Assembly: GCF_000328625.1 (NCBI RefSeq)
Contig: NC_019978.1
Span: 1,054,001 to 1,118,000, forward strand
Reading direction: 5' to 3'
Length of the DNA stretch: 64,000 bases
DNA from: Halobacteroides halobius DSM 5150
GTDB lineage: Bacteria; Bacillota; Halanaerobiia; Halobacteroidales; Halobacteroidaceae
In this document: one piece after another, positions 33,361 through 43,124 of the stretch
How positions within the stretch are numbered: the first letter of the stretch is position 1
How the letters are laid out: every line of letters starts with the position of its first letter
The notes under the pieces: generated by a model
Databases searched by the model: none
Told to the model about the DNA's origin: nothing
Seen by the model: the letters and a program-made list of their open reading frames with translations, nothing else
Translations under genes and position numbers: made by a program

Positions 33361-36300
33361 ATGAATTTAAAAGAGATGTTTTATAAGGATATTGACCGTG
33401 ATATTAAAGGTGTTATTAAGGTTGGTCAAGCCGATGAAGAAAATATGAAACAAGAGTTAGAAGAATATGTAGTGACTAATGAATTAGCAGATCACTTTTC
33501 TGAGTTTTATAATAATTATGAACAGGGGATTAATAGTTTAACTGATAAAATGGGTGTTTGGGTATCAGGATTCTTTGGCTCTGGTAAATCTCATTTTATT
33601 AAAATTTTATCTTATTTGTTAGAAAATAGACAAGTAGATAACAAACCTGCAGTTGAATTTTTTAATGATAAACATGTTGAGCAAGAACTACTAGCTCAAA
33701 TGAAGGAAGCAGGCCAAGTTCCTACTGATGTAGTCTTATTTAATATTGATTCTAAAAGTTCTTCTGATAGCAAAGCTAATAAGGATGCAATAGTTAAAGT
33801 ATTTATGAAGGTATTTAATGAAATGCAGGGCTTTTGTGGTAGTATTCCTTGGTTAGCTGATATGGAACGAAAACTTGTAGATAATGGTTTTTACGAAGAT
33901 TTTAAAGCTGAATTTGAGAGTAATGTAGGTTTTAGTTGGGAAGAGAAAAGACAAGATGCTTACTTTGAAGCTGATGCAATTATTGAGGCTTTAGTTGCCA
34001 CTACTGATATGAGTCAAAAGGCAGCAGAGAACTGGTATTATAATGCTGAAGATAATTATAGTTTAAGTGTGGAGCAGTTTGCTCAATATGTAAATCAATA
34101 TATTGAAGAGCAAGCTGGTGACCATCATGTAGTATTTTTAGTAGATGAGATTGGTCAGTATATAGGTGATGATACAGGGTTGATGTTAAACTTACAGACT
34201 GTAGTAGAAGACTTGGGTACATATTGTGGAGGTAAAGCTTGGGTATTAGTTACTTCACAGCAGGATATGGATTCAATTACTGAAGTTAAAGGTAGTGATT
34301 TCTCTAAAATTCAAGGACGATTTGATACTAGATTAAGCCTATCTAGTGCTAATGTAGATGAAGTAATTAAGAAACGGATTTTAAGGAAGACTGACAGTGC
34401 TAGAGAAAGTTTGGAGTTACTATATAATGAGAATGAATCTATTTTAAAGAACTTAATTACTTTTTCTAGTGATACAGCTGAAATGAAAAACTATAGTAAT
34501 GCTCAAGATTTTGCTCAAGTATATCCTTTTATTCCGTATCAATTTGATTTATTACAGAAGGTATTTGAGGAAGTCCGATTACATGGAGCTTCTGGTAAGC
34601 ATTTGTCTGAGGGAGAGAGATCATTATTAAGTGCTTTTCAGGAATCTGCTCAAAAGTATGGTACAGATGAATTAGGTAGATTAGTTCCATTTTCAGCCTT
34701 TTATAATTCAATTGAAACTTTTTTAGATTCAACTATTAGTCGAGTAATTACTAAAGCTAAACAGAATAGTCGTTTAACAGAAGAGGATGTAGAAGTACTA
34801 AAGTTATTATTTATGATTCGCTATATTGATGAAGTTCCTTCAGACCTTGAAAATATAGCTACTTTAATGATTAGCAATATTGATGAAGATAAATTGGCTT
34901 TACAAGAAAGAATAGCTGAGTCATTAGATAGATTGGTTAGTGAGACTTTAATTCAAAAAAATGGGCCAGAATATATGTTCTTAACTAATGAAGAACAAGA
35001 TGTAAATAGAGAGATTAAAGGTACTAGTATTGATGTTAAAAAGACAATAGAAAAAGTAGGAGAAATATTATTTGAAGATATTTATCCAGATAAAAGATAT
35101 AGTTATTCTACAGAGTATAATTTTAGCTTTAATAAATTAGTTGATGATCAGGCTCGGGGGCGTCAAAAGAATGAAATTGGAGTTCAGGTTTTAACTCCTT
35201 ATTCTCAATTTAATAGTGAAGAAGAATTAAAACTTAAGACTTCTGCAGATGATAAAGTAATTATTAAACTGCCTAGTGAAAGTAATTTAATGTCTGAAAT
35301 TGAACAATCTTTAAAGCTAAGTACCTATTTGAAGAAGAAGAGTGGAACAGCTAAAAATGAAAGTATGGAAGATATCTTAACGGCTAAGAGTAGAGAATTA
35401 AGAGAAAGACAGAAGCGAATTAAGAAGTTACTTATGTCTGATCTGAAGAAGGCTGATTTTTATGTTAAAGGTGAAAAGATGAATTTGCAGACTAGTGACC
35501 CAGTAGAAAATATTAACCAGAGTTTTGAACGGTTAATTGATACTATCTATAATAAGCTTAATTTAATTGAAGAGTTTGTTAAAAGTAAACAAGGCTTACT
35601 TGATAAATTAGATAGTCAAGAAGTACAGATTAATTTTAGTGGTCAACAAGCTAATAGTATAGCTCTGGAAGAGGTTAGAACTTATATTGAGCGACAGAAT
35701 GAACGTAACTTGAAGGTAACAATGAAGAAGTTAGTAGATAGATTCAGTTCTAAGCCCTATGGTTGGAAAGAATTTGATATTGCTGCTTTAGTAATTGATT
35801 TATTAAAGGCTCAAGAGATTGATTTATTATATAGTAGCCAAAATGTAAATTCTCAAACTAATAAGCTAATTAAATATTTAACTAGATCTAGACATAAAGA
35901 AAGATTAATTGTGCGGAAGAGAAGAAAAGTTGAACAACGATTAATCAATAAAGCCAAGAAGTTAGGTCGAGAAGTCTTTTATGAGTCAGGTCTGCCAACT
36001 GATGAAGACGGTTTGAAGGAAGAGCTACAGGATAGATTAATTTATAATGAGCGAAATGTTATTAGAGATCTATTAGATAATTATAAATCTAATCCAGCTA
36101 ATGAATATGAAACATATCCTGGCCAAGATACTTTAGAAGAGGGAGATAGTCTATTAGAAGAATTAATGGAGATAAATGATTCTTTTGAGTTTTACAATAC
36201 TTTAGCAGATAAAGAGGATCAATTATTAGATTATGAAGAAGAGGTTAGCAAAATTAAAGATTTCTTCAATAGTCAGCAGCAGAAGTATTATGATAGAGCC

Positions 36301-36954
36301 TTAAAGGCTTTAGATATATATGAACAAGATAAGAATTATGTTAATGATAAGGAACTTATCTCTATTGTAGAAGAATTACAAGAAATCTTAACTATGGAGA
36401 CTCCATATAGTAGAATCCATGAGCTTTCTATTTTAAGAAATGAGTTTCAGGATGGATTAACGGCTTTATTAGAAAAGGAGACTACTCCAATTGCTGAAAC
36501 CATAAACAACTGTCAGTATAGAGTTATTAAGGTCTTAGAAGGATATAATCTACAAGATGAATTTGAAGCAGAAGTAAAAGAAAAGTTTGCTGCTTTATTA
36601 GAGGAATTAAATCATGCTAATGACTTTACAGAGATCTTTTCTATGGAAACAAAGGCTAAGAAGTTAGAAGAGAAGTTTATTGCTCAAATAGATAGTAAAG
36701 TAGAAGAGCTAAGAAGAAAGCGAGAAGAGCAAGAAAATAATAGTCCTGAAGAAGATACTACTGATACTGGACAGACTAAAAAAATAGCTGAAGAAACTGA
36801 TACTTATAAAGAGACTGTTGATGTCAAATTAAGTGATATTATAAAAGATAGAGTTTTTGTGAAGTCAGAGGAAGAAGTAGAAGAAGTGGTTGCTGAGATT
36901 AAAGATGAATTAAAGCGCCATATTAAGGATAATAAGCAAGTTAGACTAGGATAG
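33361..36954 (+). CDS. brxC: BREX P-loop protein BrxC
   Basis: 1197 residues, normal for BrxC. N-terminal AAA-type ATPase with Walker A VSGFFGSGKSHF (about 68-79), VVFLVDEIGQYIGDD as Walker B (about 257-271) and GGKAWVLVTSQQDMD. The C-terminal half is long and helical with a charged coiled-coil segment. BrxC is an essential ATPase of BREX and forms complexes with PglX, PglZ and BrxB. It lies 19 bp after brxB and 25 bp before pglX. Confidence 0.95.
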   Translation: MNLKEMFYKDIDRDIKGVIKVGQADEENMKQELEEYVVTNELADHFSEFYNNYEQGINSLTDKMGVWVSGFFGSGKSHFIKILSYLLENRQVDNKPAVEFFNDKHVEQELLAQMKEAGQVPTDVVLFNIDSKSSSDSKANKDAIVKVFMKVFNEMQGFCGSIPWLADMERKLVDNGFYEDFKAEFESNVGFSWEEKRQDAYFEADAIIEALVATTDMSQKAAENWYYNAEDNYSLSVEQFAQYVNQYIEEQAGDHHVVFLVDEIGQYIGDDTGLMLNLQTVVEDLGTYCGGKAWVLVTSQQDMDSITEVKGSDFSKIQGRFDTRLSLSSANVDEVIKKRILRKTDSARESLELLYNENESILKNLITFSSDTAEMKNYSNAQDFAQVYPFIPYQFDLLQKVFEEVRLHGASGKHLSEGERSLLSAFQESAQKYGTDELGRLVPFSAFYNSIETFLDSTISRVITKAKQNSRLTEEDVEVLKLLFMIRYIDEVPSDLENIATLMISNIDEDKLALQERIAESLDRLVSETLIQKNGPEYMFLTNEEQDVNREIKGTSIDVKKTIEKVGEILFEDIYPDKRYSYSTEYNFSFNKLVDDQARGRQKNEIGVQVLTPYSQFNSEEELKLKTSADDKVIIKLPSESNLMSEIEQSLKLSTYLKKKSGTAKNESMEDILTAKSRELRERQKRIKKLLMSDLKKADFYVKGEKMNLQTSDPVENINQSFERLIDTIYNKLNLIEEFVKSKQGLLDKLDSQEVQINFSGQQANSIALEEVRTYIERQNERNLKVTMKKLVDRFSSKPYGWKEFDIAALVIDLLKAQEIDLLYSSQNVNSQTNKLIKYLTRSRHKERLIVRKRRKVEQRLINKAKKLGREVFYESGLPTDEDGLKEELQDRLIYNERNVIRDLLDNYKSNPANEYETYPGQDTLEEGDSLLEELMEINDSFEFYNTLADKEDQLLDYEEEVSKIKDFFNSQQQKYYDRALKALDIYEQDKNYVNDKELISIVEELQEILTMETPYSRIHELSILRNEFQDGLTALLEKETTPIAETINNCQYRVIKVLEGYNLQDEFEAEVKEKFAALLEELNHANDFTEIFSMETKAKKLEEKFIAQIDSKVEELRRKREEQENNSPEEDTTDTGQTKKIAEETDTYKETVDVKLSDIIKDRVFVKSEEEVEEVVAEIKDELKRHIKDNKQVRLG

Positions 36955-36979
36955 TATCTAAAAACTGGAGGGATATGCT

Positions 36980-39900
36980 TTGGATAAGACAGCAATTAAG
37001 AATTTTGCCGTGCAGGCTAGAAATAAATTAATTGAACAAGTGGCTCACAAGGCCTATCAAGTTGGAATTACCGAGAATGAAATCAAAGAAGCATCAGCAA
37101 GTAGTAGTGACGCTTTGACTATTGGTGAGCGTCACTTGAATCAGAAAGAAGTTGAGCAGAGAAATGAGTTAATTGCTGAGATAGAAGAAAAAGATTATCA
37201 GCAGGTGATAGAGGAAGTAGCGTATACTTGGTTTAATCGTTTTGTAGCACTTAGATATATGGAAGTTAACGATTATCTACCGACAGGAGTTAGAGTCTTA
37301 TCGTCAGTTAAAGGGGCCAAGGCTGACCCTGATATTATGCGAGAGGCTCTAAATGTAGATTTAGATATTGATCGAGAAGAGGTCTATCAGTATCAGGATG
37401 ATAATGATCCTGATGGGTTATATAAGTATTTATTAATCCAACAGTGTAATGAACTACATCAGATTATGCCCTTTATTTTTGAAGAGATTAATGATTATAC
37501 AGAACTGTTACTACCAGATAATCTACTGGCCGAAGGTTCAGTAATTGATGATCTAGTAACAGAGATAGAAGAAGAAGATTGGTTAGAGGGAGTAGAGATA
37601 ATTGGCTGGTTGTATCAGTTTTATATTTCAGAGAAGAAGGATGAAGTCTTTGCTAGTAAGAGCAAAATTAGTAAGGAAGAGATACCAGCTGCTACTCAAT
37701 TATTTACTCCTAAATGGATAGTTAAGTATATGGTAGAGAATTCTTTAGGGAGATATTGGTTAGAATCTAATCCTAATGAAGACCTACAAGAAGAATGGGA
37801 ATACTACTTAGAAGAGGCAGAGCAGGAGCCAGAGGTTAAAGAAGAATTAGAAGAGATTAGAGATAGAGATGTTAGACCAGAAGAGATTAAAGTATTAGAT
37901 CCTGCTTGTGGTAGTGGCCATATTCTAGTTTATGCTTTTGATGTCTTGTATGAAATCTATCAGTCAGTTGGTTATATGAGAAGTGATATTCCAAAGCTGA
38001 TTCTTGAGAATAACTTGTATGGGTTAGATATAGATGACCGAGCAGCTCAACTAGCTTATTTTGCAGTAATGATGAAAGCAAGAGAAAAGAATAGAAGAAT
38101 ATTCAGAGATCCAGTAGAGTTAAATATTTGTGCTATTCAAGAAAGTAATACTATTGATAAGGCTGAACGAAAGATGATTGAACAGAGTGGAGCAGAAAAT
38201 ATTAGTTATTTGATAGATGTTTTTGAAGATGCTAAGGATTATGGTTCTATTTTAGATATTGAGTTCATTGATGATCAGGTTATTGAGGAAGAACTTGAGA
38301 TGTTGAAAGATAAATTAGGGTTGTCATATACCAAGATTAAGGATAAGTTACAGAGCTTGATTAAACAGGCTCAGATAATGGGACAACAGTATGAAGTTGT
38401 AGTTACTAATCCACCATATATGGGTAATAGGAATATTAATTCTAAATTAAAAAAGTACTTAAAAAAGCATTTTAAAAATAGTAAAAAAGATTTATTTGCT
38501 GTATTTATGGAAAAATGTATTTCATTTACAAAAAGTAATGGGTTTTCTGCTATGATAACAATGCATTCTTGGATGTTTTTAAAAAGTTTTAGGAATTTAA
38601 GAAATAAGTTATTAAAAAATATTACAATTGAATCAATGGTACATTTAGGACCAAAAGCTTTTGAAGAAATAGGAGGAGAAGTTGTTCAAACAGTTTCTTT
38701 TATATTTAGAAATATTAATAAAAGAAAGTATAATGGTAAATATATTAGGCTGATTAAGTATAATACTGCCTCCAAAAAGCACCAAGAGTATTTTAATAAA
38801 GGTAATAAATATATATCCAAAATGAGTGACTTTGATAAGATACCAGATTTCCCTATTGCTTATTGGATTAGTAATTGTATTATAGAAATATTTGAATCTG
38901 GAATTCCTTTGTCTGAATTAGGAAAACCAAGAGAAGGAATTCATACTGGTGATACAAAACAATTTGTGAAGTGTTGGAGTGAAATAGATATTAACAAATT
39001 CTCTCTTTCGGAGAATAGTTATGAGACAATAAAAGAAAATAATGTGAAATGGATACCATATAATAAAGGTGGTAGCTTTAGAAAATGGTATGGAAATAAT
39101 GAAATGGCAATTTGCTTCGATGAAGAGTCAAGAACACGAATGTCGAAATTAAAAAGTCATGTACGCCCAAGTGAAGATTTGTATTTTAAAAAGGGGATTA
39201 CTTGGTCATTAATTAGTACTTCTAATTTTGGAGTAAGATGTTTTAAAGATGGAATGCTTTTTGACGTTTCATCGCATTCATTTTTTTGTGAAGAAAGTAT
39301 GTATCTATTTTTTGCAGGGTTATTAAATACAAATATAGTTAATAACTTATTGAATATATTGAATCCAACTTTGAATTTTAGCTCTGGAGTAATAGGTAAA
39401 ATACCAGTTATTAAAGATTATACTCAAGGTCAATTTAAAAATATAAATAATTTAGTAGAGAAAAACATCAAAATATCCAAAGCCGACTGGGATTCTTTTG
39501 AAACTTCTTGGGACTTCAAACGCCATCCACTACTAAAACATAAAAACGATACAACCAAAATTGAAGAAGCCTTCAATAACTGGCAAGAAGTAGCCGAAGA
39601 TAGATTCTATCAACTCAAAGAAAACGAAGAGAAATTAAATGAAATCTTTATTGATATTTACGGTTTAGAAGATGAACTAGATCCTGAAGTAGCTGAAGAA
39701 GATATAACAGTCAGAAAGGCAGATAAAGAACGAGATATTAAATCCTTTGTTTCTTATGCAGTTGGCTGTATGCTAGGTAGATATTCTTTAGACGAAGAAG
39801 GTCTAGCCTATGCCGGCGGAGAATTTGATGAGAGTAAGTACCAAACTTTCAAACCTAATCAAGCAGGTATTATCCCTATCTGCAAGGATGAATACTTTGA

Positions 39901-40447
39901 TGATGATATTGTAACTCGCTTTATCGAATTCTTGAAGGTAACTTTTGGTGAAGAGCACTTAGAAGAAAATCTAGAGTTTATTGCTGATGCTCTACCAGGG
40001 AGAAGAAAGAATCCACGAGATAGAATCAGAAGGTACTTTCTTACTAAGTCTAGATTCTATAAAGACCATACCAGAAAGTATAATAAACGACCAATCTATT
40101 GGTTATTCCAGTCTGATAGTCGAGGTAAAGCCTTTAATGCTTTAATGTATATGCACCGTTATGATAAAGGAACAGTATCGAAGATTCGAGTAGATTACTT
40201 ACATGAATTACAGAAGAAGATGGAGGCCGAAAAGCTTCGTTTAGAGCGAACAGTAGAATCAGATGTATCTAGCCGAGAAAAAGGAAAAGCTAAAAAAAGA
40301 ATCAGTAAACTAGAGAAGGATTTAGAAGAGTTAACAGAGTATGATAAGGAATTAAATCATATAGCCAATCAACAGATAGAGATTGATTTAGATGATGGTG
40401 TCAAAGAGAATTATCCTAAGTTTTCGGATATACTAGCAAATATGTAA
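36980..40447 (+). CDS. pglX: BREX-1 adenine methyltransferase PglX
   Basis: 1155 residues from a TTG start (GGAGGGA 7 nt upstream), full length. It methylates adenine in the BREX recognition site. Methylase motif I is LDPACGSGHILVYAFD (about 305-320) and motif IV is VVTNPPYMGNRN (about 474-485), both intact. N-terminal block WFNRFVALRYMEVNDYLP and C-terminal blocks GRYSLDEEGLAYAGG and RRYFLTKSRFYKDH...PIYWLFQS are typical of PglX. The middle (about 38.4-39.5 kb) is more AT-rich and Lys/Asn/Ile-rich than both sides, suggesting replacement of the specificity part. Confidence 0.95.
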   Translation: MDKTAIKNFAVQARNKLIEQVAHKAYQVGITENEIKEASASSSDALTIGERHLNQKEVEQRNELIAEIEEKDYQQVIEEVAYTWFNRFVALRYMEVNDYLPTGVRVLSSVKGAKADPDIMREALNVDLDIDREEVYQYQDDNDPDGLYKYLLIQQCNELHQIMPFIFEEINDYTELLLPDNLLAEGSVIDDLVTEIEEEDWLEGVEIIGWLYQFYISEKKDEVFASKSKISKEEIPAATQLFTPKWIVKYMVENSLGRYWLESNPNEDLQEEWEYYLEEAEQEPEVKEELEEIRDRDVRPEEIKVLDPACGSGHILVYAFDVLYEIYQSVGYMRSDIPKLILENNLYGLDIDDRAAQLAYFAVMMKAREKNRRIFRDPVELNICAIQESNTIDKAERKMIEQSGAENISYLIDVFEDAKDYGSILDIEFIDDQVIEEELEMLKDKLGLSYTKIKDKLQSLIKQAQIMGQQYEVVVTNPPYMGNRNINSKLKKYLKKHFKNSKKDLFAVFMEKCISFTKSNGFSAMITMHSWMFLKSFRNLRNKLLKNITIESMVHLGPKAFEEIGGEVVQTVSFIFRNINKRKYNGKYIRLIKYNTASKKHQEYFNKGNKYISKMSDFDKIPDFPIAYWISNCIIEIFESGIPLSELGKPREGIHTGDTKQFVKCWSEIDINKFSLSENSYETIKENNVKWIPYNKGGSFRKWYGNNEMAICFDEESRTRMSKLKSHVRPSEDLYFKKGITWSLISTSNFGVRCFKDGMLFDVSSHSFFCEESMYLFFAGLLNTNIVNNLLNILNPTLNFSSGVIGKIPVIKDYTQGQFKNINNLVEKNIKISKADWDSFETSWDFKRHPLLKHKNDTTKIEEAFNNWQEVAEDRFYQLKENEEKLNEIFIDIYGLEDELDPEVAEEDITVRKADKERDIKSFVSYAVGCMLGRYSLDEEGLAYAGGEFDESKYQTFKPNQAGIIPICKDEYFDDDIVTRFIEFLKVTFGEEHLEENLEFIADALPGRRKNPRDRIRRYFLTKSRFYKDHTRKYNKRPIYWLFQSDSRGKAFNALMYMHRYDKGTVSKIRVDYLHELQKKMEAEKLRLERTVESDVSSREKGKAKKRISKLEKDLEELTEYDKELNHIANQQIEIDLDDGVKENYPKFSDILANM

Positions 40448-40471
40448 CCCTTTGTTACGGAGGTGTGATAG

Positions 40472-42994
40472 TTGGAGTTAGAACAGATAGAAAAGATACT
40501 AACTGAGAAATTTAATCAACCATTAACTGAAGAAAAGGATCGTCAGATTATCTTCTGGTATGATGCAGAAGGTGACTTTAAAGAAGATATAGATCGGCTA
40601 CAAGTAGCTAACGCTAAGATTTGGAAGTTGACTGGAGATAATAAATTTGCTACTAAGTATCAACTAGAAGTTAAAGATCAAGAGTCTAATTACTTAGTCT
40701 ATGCTAGTTATCCCCAACCTGATTACCGAGAGGACTGGTTATTGGATATCTCCTCTTATGCAGATGACTTTACTGCTGATAAAGTGACAGTCATTATGAA
40801 GGACTTTGGAGTTGAAGATCCTTCTTTGCGGCCAGTATTTAAGAAGTATAAGAAGTTTTTCAATAATAAACGACGTTATAATCGGCTACTTGATTATGAT
40901 ATTGAAGACTATACAGAACGAAAATTAGATACTGCTATTATCTCTGCTGTCTGTAAGTTGAAAGCAACTGACCTAGAAGAGGCAGTCAAGAAAGTATTAA
41001 TGAATTCGCTAACTAATGATCAGAATAAATGGTTAACAAAGATTAAGAAGTTTGCTAATGAAGATAAATTCTGGGAGCTAATAGAAAATAAATATGGTTA
41101 TTTAGCAGAAGATAAAGACTTAGCAGATTTAATGGCTTTATTAACAGTAACCAACCTAGAACATGATTTAAACGTTACTTTACCAGAAGAGTGGTCAGAT
41201 TATCTATCCTATAAAGATAATAATTGTATTGTATTTATTGACCACTGGATGAATCACAGTAGCCAGGCTGAAGTTTATGATAACTTAAGTACAGAAATTG
41301 AAACTAAATTAAATTTGCAAGAGTATATCACTAACTGGGAACTAGAAGACTTCTTAGAATGTGATACTTTTAAATCTTTTGATACTGCTATTATTGATCG
41401 AATTGTTGATAACTTGTTAAATGATATTGATGACTTTAAGCGTTATCAAGATATCATCTCTTTACGGCGGACTAAACACTGGTATCCAGAATTTGAGGAA
41501 GTCTATGAAGCAATCTATTGGGCAGTAGAATTATTCAAACAAGCTAAAGAACAATCTATTAGGCAGATAAAAGCAACAGATTTCTTTAACAAGTATACTG
41601 AAAAATATTATTTATTTGACCAGGCCTATCGTAAATTCTATTCTACTTATGATCAGGCCAAGAATAAGAGTCTGTTACGAGAGTTAAGAGATAAAGTGGA
41701 AAATCTATATACTAACTCTTACTTACATGAATTATCTATCAACTGGTCTAATAGTGTTGACCAAGAACTAAAAGAGTCTTGGCCATTAGGCGGGATTACT
41801 CAACAGCAGGAGTTTTATCAAGAGTTTATAGCTGATAAAAGTGAACGTACTTTTGTAATTATCTCTGATGCTCTACGATATGAAGTTGCCCAAGAGTTTA
41901 GTCAAAAGCTTAATAATCGCTTAAAAGGAACTACTGAACTATATGCTATGCAGGGTAGTTTACCAAGCTATACTAAGCTAGGTATGGCCAGCCTACTACC
42001 TCATCAAGAGCTTAATATCAATCAGCAGGGGCAGATATCTGTAGATGGAATCAGCTCACAAGGACTGAAGAATCGGGAAAAAATATTAGCAGAAAAAGAG
42101 CCTGATTCAACTGTTATAACTTACGAAGAGTTAGTCGAATTGAGTCGGAGTGAGCTAAGAGAAAGAATGAAAGGGACTCAAGTAGTTTATATCTATCATA
42201 ATGAGATAGATGCTAAAGGAGACCATGCTACTACAGAAAAAGAAGTCTTTTCTGCTGTAGAGAATACTTTTACCCAGTTAGATACTATTTTAAGGATTTT
42301 GAAGCATAGTTTAAGTGCTACTCATGTCTATATTACAGCTGATCATGGCTTTATTTATCGTCGCCGTGCTTTAGAGTCTAGTGATAAGACTGAGCGGTTA
42401 AAGTCAGATTTAATTGAGCGCAAAAGAAGATTTATTATTAGTGACCAGCAGGTAGAGCCTGATGGAACTTTAAGTGTTAATTTAGATTATATCTTTGGTG
42501 AGGATAGTAATCTACAGGCCCTTGTACCACGAGGAGTTAATAGATTTACTCTACAAGGGCCAGGTCAAAATTATGTCCATGGTGGAGCTGCACTTCAAGA
42601 GATAGTTATTCCTGTAGTCCAATTTAGAAATGATAGAAGTAAAGAAAGTGATAATGAAGTCAATAAAGTTGAGGTCAAATTAACTAGTATTACACGAGAA
42701 CTTACTAATAATATTTCCTACCTTGATTTTTTCCAGACAGAAAAGGTAGCAGAGAAATTAATTCCTAGGCGCTTGAAGTTATATTTTACTGATGAATCTG
42801 GTGAAAAAATATCAAATGAAAATATTATTATAGCTGATAGTAATTCTTCTGAACCTAATCAAAGATCATTTAAAGAGAAATTTACTCTTAAGAATCGAGA
42901 GTATAGTAGAGAAGAAGATTATTATCTAGTGATGATTGACCAAGAAAATAATCAAGTCTATAAAGAGATTAAATTTTCTATTAACTTATTATAG
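40472..42994 (+). CDS. pglZ: BREX-1 phosphatase-domain protein PglZ (type A)
   Basis: 840 residues, TTG start with GGAGGTG upstream. It carries the alkaline-phosphatase-like PglZ domain: VIISDALRYEVAQEFSQKL (about 462-480), MQGSLPSYTKLGMASLLPH, VYIYHNEIDAKGDH and YITADHGFIYRRR (about 619-631), followed by the C-terminal GPGQNYVHGGAALQEIVIPV typical of the family. PglZ is essential for BREX. It is the last BREX gene; the expected brxL (Lon-like) does not follow. A hairpin and the zorABCD genes come next. Confidence 0.95.
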   Translation: MELEQIEKILTEKFNQPLTEEKDRQIIFWYDAEGDFKEDIDRLQVANAKIWKLTGDNKFATKYQLEVKDQESNYLVYASYPQPDYREDWLLDISSYADDFTADKVTVIMKDFGVEDPSLRPVFKKYKKFFNNKRRYNRLLDYDIEDYTERKLDTAIISAVCKLKATDLEEAVKKVLMNSLTNDQNKWLTKIKKFANEDKFWELIENKYGYLAEDKDLADLMALLTVTNLEHDLNVTLPEEWSDYLSYKDNNCIVFIDHWMNHSSQAEVYDNLSTEIETKLNLQEYITNWELEDFLECDTFKSFDTAIIDRIVDNLLNDIDDFKRYQDIISLRRTKHWYPEFEEVYEAIYWAVELFKQAKEQSIRQIKATDFFNKYTEKYYLFDQAYRKFYSTYDQAKNKSLLRELRDKVENLYTNSYLHELSINWSNSVDQELKESWPLGGITQQQEFYQEFIADKSERTFVIISDALRYEVAQEFSQKLNNRLKGTTELYAMQGSLPSYTKLGMASLLPHQELNINQQGQISVDGISSQGLKNREKILAEKEPDSTVITYEELVELSRSELRERMKGTQVVYIYHNEIDAKGDHATTEKEVFSAVENTFTQLDTILRILKHSLSATHVYITADHGFIYRRRALESSDKTERLKSDLIERKRRFIISDQQVEPDGTLSVNLDYIFGEDSNLQALVPRGVNRFTLQGPGQNYVHGGAALQEIVIPVVQFRNDRSKESDNEVNKVEVKLTSITRELTNNISYLDFFQTEKVAEKLIPRRLKLYFTDESGEKISNENIIIADSNSSEPNQRSFKEKFTLKNREYSREEDYYLVMIDQENNQVYKEIKFSINLL

Positions 42995-43007
42995 TTTTTA
43001 GAGTTTG

Positions 43008-43031
43008 GCCCCTTCTAATAATAGGAGGGGC
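43008..43031 (+). terminator. Hairpin between pglZ and zorA
   Basis: GCCCCTTCT and AGGAGGGGC (one G-U pair) around loop AATAAT. Only a weak T-tract follows, so termination may be partial. Confidence 0.45.
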
Positions 43032-43124
43032 TATCTTATAGATATCTATTAGTTTTGCAGGATTTTTAAGGAATTAATTGAAATAAATAATAAAGAAGTT
43101 TATTAAATTATGGAGGGGAACGAA

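Noticed and set aside
42995-43124. Possible truncated brxL between pglZ and zorA
   Set aside because: Only about 130 bp with a hairpin; no Lon-like or AAA motifs in any frame.
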